NCBI GenBank assembly: GCA_902609025.1
Contig: CACLQD010000010.1
Span: 1-34,987, forward strand
Length of the DNA stretch: 34,987 bases
Direction: 5' to 3'
DNA from: an uncultured PS1 clade bacterium
GTDB lineage: Bacteria; Pseudomonadota; Alphaproteobacteria; MED-G09
Made by a program: the position numbers and the translations under genes. This document shows, one piece after another, positions 15,448 through 23,691 of this stretch (the stretch's first letter is position 1; each line of letters starts with the position of its first letter). Under the pieces are notes generated by a model. The model searched no databases, had not been told where the DNA came from, and was given only the letters and a program-made list of their open reading frames with translations.

Positions 15448-16293
15448 TTGTCGAAATATAATTCAATTATTGTTGATTTACCAAAAGATAGGATATCAAG
15501 AATTACTCTTAATAGACCAAAGCAAAGAAATTCTCTTTCAGCAGAATTAAGAACAGAGTTATTTCAAGTTTTAGAAAGTAATGACCTGGATAAAGAGATT
15601 AGCGTAACTATAATAAGGGGTTCTGGTGAAAGTTTCTCAGCGGGTTATGATTTAAAAAGATCTGATGATGACGTTGATCCATATTATTCCGCGGGAGGCC
15701 TTGGGCACTGGCCAAGACATGTTGTTGATGGATGTTTTAAGATTTGGGATTTAGCAAAGCCTGTTATTGCACAAATACATGGATATTGTCTTGCTGGCGG
15801 CACAGAATTAGCTCAATCATGTGATTTAGTGTATGTGGCCGATAACGCAAAAATAGGGTATCCAGTTGTTAGAAATATATCACCACCAGATAACCAATTT
15901 TTTCCTTGGATTGTTGGAATGAGAAAAGCTATGGAACTTATGTTAACAGGAAATTCAATGTCCGGTAATGATGCTGTTGAATGTGGTTTTGCAAACCTTT
16001 CCTTTCCAGAAGAAAAACTTGAGGAAGAAGTTTTAAAAATTGCAGAAAATGTTGCTAAGGTACCCCAAGATGTTCAGCAAATTAATAAAAGAGCAGTTCA
16101 TAGGCAAATGGAGATGATGGGCATTAGATCAGCTTTAAGAGCTGGTACAGAGTTACAACAACTATCTATGCATACAAAGTCTGCAAGGGATTTTTTTAAA
16201 AAGGTTGCTGAAGAGGGTTTAACAAATGCTCTTTCGGATAGAGATACTAAATATGGTGACTATAGAGAAACCAATGATAAAAAAAAGGACTAA
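15448..16293 (+). CDS. Enoyl-CoA hydratase/isomerase family protein
   Basis: The 281-residue crotonase-fold protein carries RNSLSAELRTELFQVLE, then GESFSAGYDLKRS (first oxyanion-hole segment). Next comes IAQIHGYCLAGGTELAQSCDLVYVADNAKIGYP, with the second oxyanion Gly-Gly and an Asp/Glu position as in hydratases. The reaction is hydration or isomerisation of an acyl-CoA; the substrate cannot be fixed. The start is TTG at 15448: AAAGGAG lies 6 bases upstream and no ATG fits the conserved N-terminus. The next gene starts 10 bp downstream. Confidence 0.85.
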   Translation: MSKYNSIIVDLPKDRISRITLNRPKQRNSLSAELRTELFQVLESNDLDKEISVTIIRGSGESFSAGYDLKRSDDDVDPYYSAGGLGHWPRHVVDGCFKIWDLAKPVIAQIHGYCLAGGTELAQSCDLVYVADNAKIGYPVVRNISPPDNQFFPWIVGMRKAMELMLTGNSMSGNDAVECGFANLSFPEEKLEEEVLKIAENVAKVPQDVQQINKRAVHRQMEMMGIRSALRAGTELQQLSMHTKSARDFFKKVAEEGLTNALSDRDTKYGDYRETNDKKKD

Positions 16294-16303
16294 AAAATAA
16301 TAC

Positions 16304-16765
16304 ATGGATAATAAAGAAAAAGTCTTAACATTGGCATCTGCTGCTAGAAAAGTTGGTATAAATCCTGAAGAACTTCGTGACCTTATTCACGAAGGAAGAC
16401 TTGACGCTGTTGAAACCGAAGGTGGAAATTTACTTATTGGAGAAGAATCATTAAAAGGTATAATTAAAGAAATCGAAACAACTGAATTAGTCCAAAGAGA
16501 ACATGAGCATGAAACTGTACTTCATGATGATATAAAAATTCTCTTGAGTCAGGCTGCAAATTTTATAGAAAGACAAGAAGAAGAGCTAAAGATTTATAGA
16601 GAAAGAGAAGAAAAACATATTTCTTTACTTAAGGGCGCAGAAAAACAGATAAATAAAACATTAGATCAAATAAGTATTCTTTATTCTCACAATATAAAAT
16701 TAGGGAATGAAAACAGAAAAATTTTAAAAAAACTTATCGAAATTCAATCCAAAAATTCAGCTTAA
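16304..16765 (+). CDS. HTH (MerR/excisionase-like) plus coiled-coil protein
   Basis: The 153-residue protein starts with a winged-helix-like segment (LTLASAARKVGINPEELRDLIHEGRLDAVETEGG, residues 8-41), which has the helix-turn-helix and wing pattern of MerR/excisionase-type DNA-binding domains. Residues about 80-150 are a long heptad-like coiled coil (NFIERQEEELKIYREREEKH and on to ISILYSHNIKLGNENRKILKKL). There is no effector-binding domain. A DNA-binding dimer is likely; regulator, or structural partner of a membrane complex, is open. It lies 10 bp after the hydratase and 10 bp before the monooxygenase gene, so the three form an operon. Confidence 0.6.
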   Translation: MDNKEKVLTLASAARKVGINPEELRDLIHEGRLDAVETEGGNLLIGEESLKGIIKEIETTELVQREHEHETVLHDDIKILLSQAANFIERQEEELKIYREREEKHISLLKGAEKQINKTLDQISILYSHNIKLGNENRKILKKLIEIQSKNSA

Positions 16766-16775
16766 GGAGAAATAA

Positions 16776-17066
16776 ATGGTTTGTGTATTAGCAACTTTAA
16801 AAGTTAAAGCAGATAAAGCTCAAGATTTTGAAACTATATTCAAAAAACTTAGTGAAGATGTTCGTTCTATTGAAGAGGGAAATATTTTTTATCAGGTAGC
16901 AAAAGATAGAGAAAATGAAAATACTTACCTAGTATTAGAACATTATAAAGATCAAGAAAGTGTTGACGCACATGGAAAAAGTGATCACTTCAGGGCTGCA
17001 GGAAGAGCAATAGGCGAATGTTTGGATGGCCCACCTATTATAAAATACCTTGATGCTCTATTATAA
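16776..17066 (+). CDS. Antibiotic biosynthesis monooxygenase (ABM, YgiN-like) domain protein
   Basis: The 96-residue protein is a single ABM ferredoxin-like fold: MVCVLATLKVKADKAQDFE, then SIEEGNIFYQVAKDRENENTYLVLEHYKDQESVDAHGKSDHF. The pattern G-x-x-x-Y/F...W/Y-x-x-x-x-H is typical of quinol monooxygenase YgiN and its relatives. The H-S-x-H-F end is the conserved DAH-x-x-S-x-H motif. Such dimers act on aromatic or quinol compounds or only bind them. AAGGAG lies just upstream of the ATG. Its 3' end is one base from the end of the convergent TPR gene. Confidence 0.8.
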   Translation: MVCVLATLKVKADKAQDFETIFKKLSEDVRSIEEGNIFYQVAKDRENENTYLVLEHYKDQESVDAHGKSDHFRAAGRAIGECLDGPPIIKYLDALL

Positions 17067-17067
17067 A

Positions 17068-18495
17068 TTAATTGAAATAAATACTATCGTCAGCTAGTTC
17101 AGCTTCTGCTGCTTCTGCTGCAAGTCTATCAGCTTCTCTTCTAGCCTGTTTTGATTCTATAACCTTAACCCATCTTCTTGCATCGGCTTCCATATCTTCA
17201 TAACCAGTAGACCTTTTGAAAGCAAATAATGCAGAATTTTCATATTTAATGCCTTTTTTGTTTCTTGTAATACCAAGAAGAAGCCAAGCTCTTCCAGGAT
17301 TTTCTAGGTCACCTTTTTTAATAGCATATTTAATATATTCCTCAGCTTCTTTCCAATTTTCCTCTTGCATAAAAGTTTGACCTAATCTTAAAAATAATTC
17401 TCCATCTTCAGACATTTCAGCGGCCTTCTTTAGAGGGGGAATGGCTTTTTTCCATTCTCTTGCTGATAACCAAGCATTAGCTAATTGTTCCCAATTTTTT
17501 TCTTCATCTTCAATTCTTCCGCTTTCTAATTCTTCTTCAAGAATAAGAGCAGCTTTATATGGTACTTCATAAAATAAATATAATTGAGCAATCCTTAGTA
17601 ACTCATCATGCTTTTCAAGCATGTCTTTTGAAAACATGATCTGTTGGATATGAAAAGAATCTTCCTCTCTTTGTAATTCGGCATAAAGCGCAGCTAGCTG
17701 TCTATAGTAATTCTTTTTGTCAGGAAACCTGTAAACCATAGCTTCAAGAATTGGAACAGATTCCTCATACCTGTCATCAAATAACAAGATTGATAAGTAT
17801 ATTTGATACCAATTCTCTCTAGGTTCCGCGGCTGAAAATACAGCTTTTTCAGCGTGTGGTTCGGCTTTCCTATAATATTGTTTTTCTTCGGGAGAGTCGC
17901 TTTCAGTTTCCGAAGCAAAATAAAGATAGATTTGCGCTAATAAAGCATGCGCAGATGGTCCAGGAGGAAAACCCATTTTCTCAGCGTCATTAAACCATCG
18001 CAATAATTGATCTCGTCCCTCGTTCCACCTATCTGTTGCGAGATAAAGTTGAGCAATTTGAAACTGCAAATCAAGTTGATCTTGAGGTTGAAGAGCGTTT
18101 AAAGAGTAAACACGTTCAAGATAATCTAAAGATTTTTCATATTGTTCTTTTTCGGCAAATACATAAGCCTGGAGTCTAATAATTTGAGCTTGCTCAAAAG
18201 GTCTTAAATCATCTCTTCTCAGAAGATTACTTAAAATATTAAAAGCTCTATCAGGTAGATCTTCGCCTAATGCTTCCTGTGCCTTAATAAATTCTGCACC
18301 AACCTTCTTACTCATTGTTTGTGTTCTTTTTGCTTTAGGAGGCTTTCTTCTTTCTTTCTTTTTCTGAGCATAGACTGTATCAGAAAATAATCCAGAAATT
18401 GTGATTGTCGCTGGTAAAGCCAATGAGAATATTACAAAAATAAACATAAAATGTTTAATATATATTTTTAAATTATCTAGCATCTTCCAACTCAT
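17068..18495 (-). CDS. TPR protein of the TonB2-type system
   Basis: The 475-residue protein has an N-terminal hydrophobic segment (HFMFIFVIFSLALPATITI) and an AQ cut-like site, then a basic linker and about nine TPR-like hairpins (LGEDLPDRAFNILSNLLRRD onward), with an acidic/Ala-rich tail. Export to the periplasm is expected. A TPR gene directly after tonB is typical of TonB2-type clusters (as in Vibrio and Shewanella), where it assists the TonB complex. The start overlaps the tonB end by 23 bp; an internal ATG (residue 5) is also possible. It is the last gene of the operon. Confidence 0.78.
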   Translation of the reverse strand: MSWKMLDNLKIYIKHFMFIFVIFSLALPATITISGLFSDTVYAQKKKERRKPPKAKRTQTMSKKVGAEFIKAQEALGEDLPDRAFNILSNLLRRDDLRPFEQAQIIRLQAYVFAEKEQYEKSLDYLERVYSLNALQPQDQLDLQFQIAQLYLATDRWNEGRDQLLRWFNDAEKMGFPPGPSAHALLAQIYLYFASETESDSPEEKQYYRKAEPHAEKAVFSAAEPRENWYQIYLSILLFDDRYEESVPILEAMVYRFPDKKNYYRQLAALYAELQREEDSFHIQQIMFSKDMLEKHDELLRIAQLYLFYEVPYKAALILEEELESGRIEDEEKNWEQLANAWLSAREWKKAIPPLKKAAEMSEDGELFLRLGQTFMQEENWKEAEEYIKYAIKKGDLENPGRAWLLLGITRNKKGIKYENSALFAFKRSTGYEDMEADARRWVKVIESKQARREADRLAAEAAEAELADDSIYFN

Positions 18496-19153
18496 AAGTA
18501 ATTAAATGTTGTACTCCAGGTCTGGGTACAGCCTTTCCATCTAAAATTCTTGGTTTATATTTCCATTTAACAATAGTTCTCAAAGCAGAACGATTAAAAA
18601 TACCTGGGGGTTCTGCATCAATAACAATAGGATTTGTTACAGCGCCACTAGGAGTAATTGTAAATTCTACTAATACCCAACCTTCAATTCCTCTTTGTGT
18701 GGCTCTTCTAGGGTATTGAGGTGGAACTTTAACAATAGGTAACACATCTGCATCTGTTGAAGCCGCAAAAGAACCAAATGCAGGGCCACCAAACTCTGGT
18801 GTTGCGATGCTTTCAGCTGACATTTCAGGTCTTGGAGTTTCTGGAATATCCATATCTGGTGGATCAGGCTCTTGTTCTTGCTCAGGTCTATTTGGTTTTT
18901 TCTTAGCTGTTTGAGTTTCAGTATCCTGAAGTTGTCTTAAAAAGCTTATATTGATATTTACACCTTCATCGCCAATATCATACTCATTACTTGTAACTAA
19001 GGCCTGCATAACCAAAAATAAAAAGACAGTTACTATTGCCGCTAATGGAATAGCGGTAACTCTACTGTCTAACTCTTTCAATGAATAACCTGCAATCTCG
19101 ATGTCTTGGGCTTTATTAATATAAAATTTTATTTTATTTATAAGTTCTAACAA
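18473..19153 (-). CDS. tonB: Energy transducer TonB
   Basis: TonB passes proton-motive energy from ExbB/ExbD to outer-membrane receptors. The 226-residue protein has a membrane anchor (AIPLAAIVTVFLFLVMQALV, about residues 34-53), then a Pro/Glu-rich periplasmic spacer (NRPEQEQEPDPPDMDIPETP). The C-terminal TonB domain follows: VKVPPQYPRRATQRGIEGWV, FTITPSGAVTNP and RTIVKWKYKPR (residues about 142-220). It has a longer N-terminal cytoplasmic part than E. coli TonB. It starts 11 bp after exbD. No TonB-dependent receptor gene is in the window. Confidence 0.9.
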   Translation of the reverse strand: MLELINKIKFYINKAQDIEIAGYSLKELDSRVTAIPLAAIVTVFLFLVMQALVTSNEYDIGDEGVNINISFLRQLQDTETQTAKKKPNRPEQEQEPDPPDMDIPETPRPEMSAESIATPEFGGPAFGSFAASTDADVLPIVKVPPQYPRRATQRGIEGWVLVEFTITPSGAVTNPIVIDAEPPGIFNRSALRTIVKWKYKPRILDGKAVPRPGVQHLITYELEDAR

Positions 19154-19164
19154 GTTATCACCAA

Positions 19165-19566
19165 TTAATTTTTCTCAGATGCAGCAATTGAATATTGCTC
19201 TACTCCAGCTAATCTTACTGCATCAATAACCTCAACCATCAAACCAACTTCTGATCTTTCATCAGCTTGAATTACAGCTCCACCCTGAGGATTTTCTGCA
19301 TGAAGTTTTTCAACATTAGCCTGTACAGCATCCATATCAACTAACCTTCTATTAATCCAAACTTCATTTTTGTCACTAATTGCTATTAATATACCAACTC
19401 TATTTTGCTGTTGGGCTGTTTCAGAGTCAGGACGAGTAACATCAATACCAGACTCCTTAACAAACGTAGCAGTAACAATGAAGAAAATAAGCATTATGAA
19501 AACAATATCCAATAAGGGTGTTATATTGATTTCACTTTCTTCATCTAATCTCTGTCTTCTTCTCAT
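19165..19566 (-). CDS. exbD: Biopolymer transporter ExbD
   Basis: The 133-residue protein is typical of ExbD/TolR: a cytoplasmic start with NITPLLDIVFIMLIFFIVTATF (residues about 13-34), where the Asp of PLLDIVF is the proton-carrying residue. The periplasmic part follows and ends with VIQADERSEVGLMVEVIDAVRLAGVEQYSIA, the conserved ExbD/TolR periplasmic fold. It pairs with the ExbB-like proteins upstream, 23 bp apart. Confidence 0.93.
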   Translation of the reverse strand: MRRRQRLDEESEINITPLLDIVFIMLIFFIVTATFVKESGIDVTRPDSETAQQQNRVGILIAISDKNEVWINRRLVDMDAVQANVEKLHAENPQGGAVIQADERSEVGLMVEVIDAVRLAGVEQYSIAASEKN

Positions 19567-19589
19567 TTTTTTCTCCTAATATTCAAATG

Positions 19590-20135
19590 TTAAGATAAAG
19601 ATAAATTATCTTCAACATAGGAAATCTCTCTTTTTGATCTAGACTCTAATTGTGCAATAAAAAATAAACCAGATAAAGATGCTACCATTCCTGACATAGT
19701 AGGAAGAGTTGCTTTTGATATTCCAGCCGCCATTGCGCGAGCATTTGAGGAGCCTGTAATAGCCATAACATCAAAAACTTCTACCATCCCAGTTACCGTT
19801 CCAAGTAAACCAAATAAAGGTGCGGCAGCAACAAGTGTTTTAATGTAAAGCAAACCCCTTTCCGAAGATTGCTTTACTTCACTAATAAGCTTTTCTCTAA
19901 TTCTTCTAGCATACCAGGAACTATGGTCTGATCTTTCATTCCAATGATTTATTGCATTTTTTGATAGACCTTTTTGTGAGGTTGCAAAATGCCAATACCT
20001 TTCAATTATCAAAGCCCACATAATAAAAGTTGCAAGCATTATAGCTAAAAGCACATCGCCGCCAAGCTCAATAAAATCACGTAATGAGCTGAAAGCTAAA
20101 TCAGGTCTAACAAGTTTAATTAAAAAGTCACCCAT
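19590..20135 (-). CDS. exbB: MotA/TolQ/ExbB proton channel family protein (short ExbB)
   Basis: The 181-residue inner-membrane protein has three membrane segments: DVLLAIMLATFIMWALIIERYW (about 28-49), TLVAAAPLFGLLGTVTGMVEVF (about 100-121) and a last one near LPTMSGMVASLSGLFFIAQ. The APLFGLLGTVTGM signature marks the MotA/TolQ/ExbB family. Together with ExbD it forms the proton-driven channel. The lack of the large N-terminal part of the upstream homologue shows that the operon carries two ExbB types, as in the TonB2 system. Confidence 0.9.
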   Translation of the reverse strand: MGDFLIKLVRPDLAFSSLRDFIELGGDVLLAIMLATFIMWALIIERYWHFATSQKGLSKNAINHWNERSDHSSWYARRIREKLISEVKQSSERGLLYIKTLVAAAPLFGLLGTVTGMVEVFDVMAITGSSNARAMAAGISKATLPTMSGMVASLSGLFFIAQLESRSKREISYVEDNLSLS

Positions 20136-20161
20136 TTATATAACCTTTAAATATTCTCAAT

Positions 20162-21553
20162 TTATCTAGATTCTGCTTTTGCAGCAATTAAACCTGCACT
20201 TTGCTCTTCTAATACTTGCTGAATAGACCTACTTCTTTGTTGAGCAACAGAGTGTAACAAAACAAGTGGAATAGCAGCAGTTAATCCTAAGACAGTCGTA
20301 ACCAATGCCTGAGAAATACCGCCAGCCATTAATTTTGGATCACCAGTACCGAATAATGTAATCGCCTGAAATGTAACAATCATACCAGTAACAGTTCCAA
20401 GTAAGCCTAATAATGGAGCTACAGATGATAATAATTTGATGAAATTAATACCTCTTTCTAAAGCAGGTAACTCTTTTAAAATTGCATCATCAAGTTTTAA
20501 TTCCAATGTTTCAACATCAGCACTTTGATTTGAATGATATGCGGAGAGAACTCTACCAAGTGGGTTATCGTCATTTGGATTATCTACATCTTTTGATTGC
20601 GCATTAACAGATCTAGAAACAATAGTTAATCTAAATATCCTCTCAGCTGAAAGAAGAAGTCCGATAATTAAAAGTCCAATAATAATATAACCAACCACTC
20701 CACCTTGACTAACTCTTTCTGATAGACCTGGAGTTTGAATTAATAATCCAAGAATTGCACCTCTAGATGGGTCGATAGCACCTTTAACAATATCGCCTGT
20801 ATCGCCATCAACAACATTGTCTCCTAGGTCAAGAAATCTTGCCTGAGGTTGTCTACCTAGAACTCTATATCTTTCATCATCAGGAAGATAACCTAAAAAA
20901 TTACCTCTTCTATCAAATGCCGTCCAAGGCCCAACTCTAATAACATCCTCTTCAGAAAAACTACCATCTGTATCAACAATCGTACCTGTGAAACGTTTTA
21001 CTTCACCTTGAGCTTTCATTTCCTCTAGAAGATGAAACCACAATAATTCAAGTTCCTCATTAGATGGAAGTTTCTGTGATTTTGCCAAATTTGTTAATGT
21101 TTCATGTCGACCTGATAATTCACCGCTAATAATGGATTCTTTAATTTGAGCACCCATTTCACTTGCAGTACCACGAACGACACCAAATAATTCTCCAAAA
21201 GCGCCAAGTCTTTCTGCTTTAAGATCTTCTAATTCACTTAATTTAACATCATTTTCATCAAATTCTTTCTCTAGAACAACAGCTCTATCTTCCTCAACTT
21301 TTAGGTCGGCAAGAGTTTTATCAAGAATTGTTTGTTGTGTGTCTTTTTCAGCAACAAATTTAGCAATTCTTTGACGGTTTTCTTCAGTGTCATAAAGAGC
21401 TTCCTCTTGAACCTTAAGAATTAATTGCTCTAAAGATGTAACTTCAGCCGGAGTTTCATTTTCATCTTTTTGAGCAAAAGAACTAAGTGGGAAAGCAACA
21501 ATCGATAAAAAAGAAACTAATATAATAATTTTATTTTCTGTAAATTTTTTCAT
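20162..21553 (-). CDS. Large MotA/TolQ/ExbB family protein with periplasmic coiled-coil domain (TtpC-like)
   Basis: The 463-residue protein has a signal sequence (IIILVSFLSIVAFPLSSFAQ) and a long, charged, coiled-coil periplasmic part (residues about 30-150). It then has a beta-rich stretch and three membrane segments, including GGVVGYIIIGLLIIGLLLSAERIF and APLLGLLGTVTGMIVTFQAI with the family signature, ending LTAAIPLVLLHSVAQQRSRSIQQ. The size and order match TtpC, the extra ExbB-like component of TonB2 systems in Vibrio. It lies 26 bp before the short exbB and 14 bp after the DUF3450 gene. Confidence 0.85.
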   Translation of the reverse strand: MKKFTENKIIILVSFLSIVAFPLSSFAQKDENETPAEVTSLEQLILKVQEEALYDTEENRQRIAKFVAEKDTQQTILDKTLADLKVEEDRAVVLEKEFDENDVKLSELEDLKAERLGAFGELFGVVRGTASEMGAQIKESIISGELSGRHETLTNLAKSQKLPSNEELELLWFHLLEEMKAQGEVKRFTGTIVDTDGSFSEEDVIRVGPWTAFDRRGNFLGYLPDDERYRVLGRQPQARFLDLGDNVVDGDTGDIVKGAIDPSRGAILGLLIQTPGLSERVSQGGVVGYIIIGLLIIGLLLSAERIFRLTIVSRSVNAQSKDVDNPNDDNPLGRVLSAYHSNQSADVETLELKLDDAILKELPALERGINFIKLLSSVAPLLGLLGTVTGMIVTFQAITLFGTGDPKLMAGGISQALVTTVLGLTAAIPLVLLHSVAQQRSRSIQQVLEEQSAGLIAAKAESR

Positions 21554-21567
21554 TTTTTTCCCCTAAT

Positions 21568-22353
21568 TTATTCCGAAGTGATCTCAAGCGGAACGACCAT
21601 TAAATCTGGCGCTGCTTGTTCATTAGCAATTCTTATTCCAACCTGGATTGGCAGACGATAAGATCCGCCTAATCTAGTCCACTCTCCATCTGCTTTATTC
21701 CAAACAGCCGCATCATCTCCATCTAGAGTTTGGTAAATGTATGAATTTCTTCCAATTCTTAAGAAATTAACTGTTCTATCATCATCTGGACTAACTTTAC
21801 CGGTATAAGCCTCAATTGTACGACCATACTCATTCTCTATTTCATAAGCTTCAGAAATTTTTCGATATTTTTCAGCTGGTGAAGCATCCGGGTTATTCAT
21901 AAGAGTTCTTAAACCTTGAACTCTCTGTCTTCTTTCATCTATTAAAAATGGAACATCAAGTTCAACAAAAGTATCTAACGCATCTATCATTTTAAACATT
22001 AAAGGCATAACTGATCGTGTTAAACTACTTATACGAGCAACATCTTGCTCGATTCGAACCATTTTTCTCTCTTGCCTATCAATAAGAATTTCTAATTGGT
22101 CATTATATGCTGTTAGATCAATTAATTGCTGATAGTTCTGTCTAAACTCTTGAACTATAACATTTGTAGAGTCATCTAAAGCATCAATTTGTCCTTGAGC
22201 TTCCTTTCCAGAATTATTTGATTGAGCAAAAAGTGATCTTACCGGATCTAATTGTCTAGCAGGATCAATGTTTTTTTGAGAATATGCATCATTTGATAAT
22301 AAAAATATCAACGAAAATAATGCAATTTTTTTAATATTTATGTTTAAAGACAT
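21568..22353 (-). CDS. DUF3450 family exported coiled-coil protein
   Basis: The 261-residue protein has a signal peptide (KIALFSLIFLLSNDAYSQ) and a coiled coil (about residues 50-105), followed by VPFLIDERRQRVQGLRTLM and ENEYGRTIEAYTG, characteristic of DUF3450. It ends in a beta-rich portion naming a Leu/Trp-type core (NFLRIGRNSYIYQTLDGDDAAVW). DUF3450 genes are regularly first in TonB2-type operons, as here. The role is unknown; a periplasmic accessory of the ExbB complex is inferred. It is the first gene of the operon. Confidence 0.85.
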   Translation of the reverse strand: MSLNINIKKIALFSLIFLLSNDAYSQKNIDPARQLDPVRSLFAQSNNSGKEAQGQIDALDDSTNVIVQEFRQNYQQLIDLTAYNDQLEILIDRQERKMVRIEQDVARISSLTRSVMPLMFKMIDALDTFVELDVPFLIDERRQRVQGLRTLMNNPDASPAEKYRKISEAYEIENEYGRTIEAYTGKVSPDDDRTVNFLRIGRNSYIYQTLDGDDAAVWNKADGEWTRLGGSYRLPIQVGIRIANEQAAPDLMVVPLEITSE

Positions 22354-22435
22354 AGTGTTCCCTTTACCATTAAGCTAATAGAATAAAAAAATGAATATTC
22401 TATATAATTAATACACTTTTAAAATTTTACTGAAT

Positions 22436-22441
22436 TGTCAA
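22436..22441 (-). promoter_or_regulatory. Candidate -35 element of the TonB2-operon promoter
   Basis: TTGACA reads leftward here, about 80 bp upstream of the DUF3450 start, in the 258-bp region between the operon and the RND genes. A matching -10 is not clear: the best candidate, TATTAA, sits 20 bases away. I saw no convincing Fur box. Confidence 0.25.
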
Positions 22442-22537
22442 CCTGATTTTTTTCCCCTCTTATCATTAGACCAAAAATTATTAGCAGTCTCAACCAATAT
22501 AATCAATTTAGAAATTAAAAAAATTAACATTTTTATC

Positions 22538-22566
22538 TTGCAAATATGATAGGAGATTATTATATC
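22538..22566 (+). promoter_or_regulatory. Likely promoter of the RND efflux operon
   Basis: TTGCAA (22538-22543) and TATATC (22561-22566) are 17 bp apart. Transcription would start near 22573, just before the palindromic operator and about 40 bp ahead of the ATG at 22612. The earlier ATG at 22546 lies inside this promoter, which argues against its use. Confidence 0.45.
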
Positions 22567-22576
22567 CATAGTAAAT

Positions 22577-22592
22577 ATGACGCTAGCGTCAT
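22577..22592. promoter_or_regulatory. 16-bp perfect palindrome, probable repressor operator of the RND operon
   Basis: ATGACGCTAGCGTCAT is its own reverse complement; beyond one mismatch, three further A-T pairs match. It is richer in G and C than its surroundings and sits right at the inferred transcription start. TetR/AcrR-type repressors of RND pumps bind such sites. No regulator gene is adjacent. As the stem is followed by six Ts it could alternatively act as a small attenuator. Confidence 0.5.
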
Positions 22593-22611
22593 TTTTTATA
22601 ATGCTATTATC

Positions 22612-23691
22612 ATGAGTAAAACAGTAAAAACATCATTAATAACTCTTGCTGTCCTTATTTTTTGGATGTTCACTGGTATTTTTTCAGATGATAATGAAGG
22701 ATCAAATTCAGTAATTGAAATTGAAGGTAACAATGCAATAAATAACTCTACCCTAGTGAGTGCTAGAATTTTTAATGCAAAACCTAAAATATCCTTTGTT
22801 GTTTTAAGGGGCAGAACTGAGTCTGATAGAAATGTTTACATTGCGGCTGAAACTACCGGCATAGTAGAAAATATTTATTTCGAAAAGGGAGATAAGGTAA
22901 AAAAAGGTCAAATTATATGCAAACAATCAATAGATGCTAGAAAAGCCAAACTTGATGAAGCTAATGCATTAATGAAACAAAAAGAGTTAGAATGGCAAGC
23001 CTCTAAGACATTAGTAGAAAAAGGATATAGATCCAAGACACAATTAGCTGCTTCTTCAGCATCATATGATGCTTCAAAAGCATTAGTTAAACAAATGGAG
23101 CAGGAGCTAGATAACATAAATATTAGAGCGCCATTTGATGGTATATTTAATGAAAAAATTGCGGAAATAGGTGATTTTTTATCAATAGGAAAACCTTGCG
23201 GAAAGGTAGTTGACTATAATCCAATTAAAATAACTGCTCAAGTGTCAGAAAAAGAAATTCTTAGTGTAAAAAATGGTCTTCCAGGTAGAGCTAAATTATC
23301 TACAGGAGAAAAAGTTGAAGGTTTAGTGACATATGTTTCAAATACTGCTGATCCAGCAACCAGAACTTTTCGAATTGAAATGGAAGTTGAAAATAATAAC
23401 CTTAGTTATAAAGATGGTTTAACAGCTGAAATTTTTATACCTATAAAAGAAATTAACGGTCATTTGATTCCTCCTTCCTCTTTAACTTTAAATGAATTAG
23501 GTGAAGTGGGTGTTCGCCATATTGTTGATGAAAATAAAGCTAAATTTTCAAAAGTAGAAATCTTAGGTGATGAAAATGAACTTGTTTGGATTTCAGGGTT
23601 ACCTGAAAAAGTTACAATTATTACTGTAGGTCATGAATTTGTATCAAACGGAGATTCAGTGAATTATAGGTTACAGGATGAAAACAGTTGA
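22612..23691 (+). CDS. RND efflux system membrane fusion protein (HlyD/AcrA family)
   Basis: From ATG 22612 (MSKTVKTSLITLAVLIFWMF) the protein is 359 residues. It has an N-terminal membrane anchor, a biotinyl-lipoyl half (AAETTGIVENIYFEKGDKVKKGQI), an alpha-hairpin (ASSASYDASKALVKQMEQEL) and the second lipoyl half (NIRAPFDGIFNEKIAEIGDFLSIG). A beta-barrel and membrane-proximal domain follow (TYVSNTADPATRTFRIEMEV). It bridges the RND pump to an outer-membrane channel; no TolC-type gene is adjacent. An open frame continues upstream to an ATG at 22546, but it would run through promoter and operator. The TGA overlaps the TTG start of the pump gene. Confidence 0.88.
   Translation: MSKTVKTSLITLAVLIFWMFTGIFSDDNEGSNSVIEIEGNNAINNSTLVSARIFNAKPKISFVVLRGRTESDRNVYIAAETTGIVENIYFEKGDKVKKGQIICKQSIDARKAKLDEANALMKQKELEWQASKTLVEKGYRSKTQLAASSASYDASKALVKQMEQELDNINIRAPFDGIFNEKIAEIGDFLSIGKPCGKVVDYNPIKITAQVSEKEILSVKNGLPGRAKLSTGEKVEGLVTYVSNTADPATRTFRIEMEVENNNLSYKDGLTAEIFIPIKEINGHLIPPSSLTLNELGEVGVRHIVDENKAKFSKVEILGDENELVWISGLPEKVTIITVGHEFVSNGDSVNYRLQDENS

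Noticed and set aside
22354-22545. Fur box in front of the TonB2 operon
   Set aside because: Searched by eye for GATAATGAT-type inverted repeats and found nothing convincing in the AT-rich gap.
22546-22611. Upstream ATG for the membrane fusion protein
   Set aside because: It would translate the -10 box and the palindrome and put 22 polar residues before the membrane anchor.
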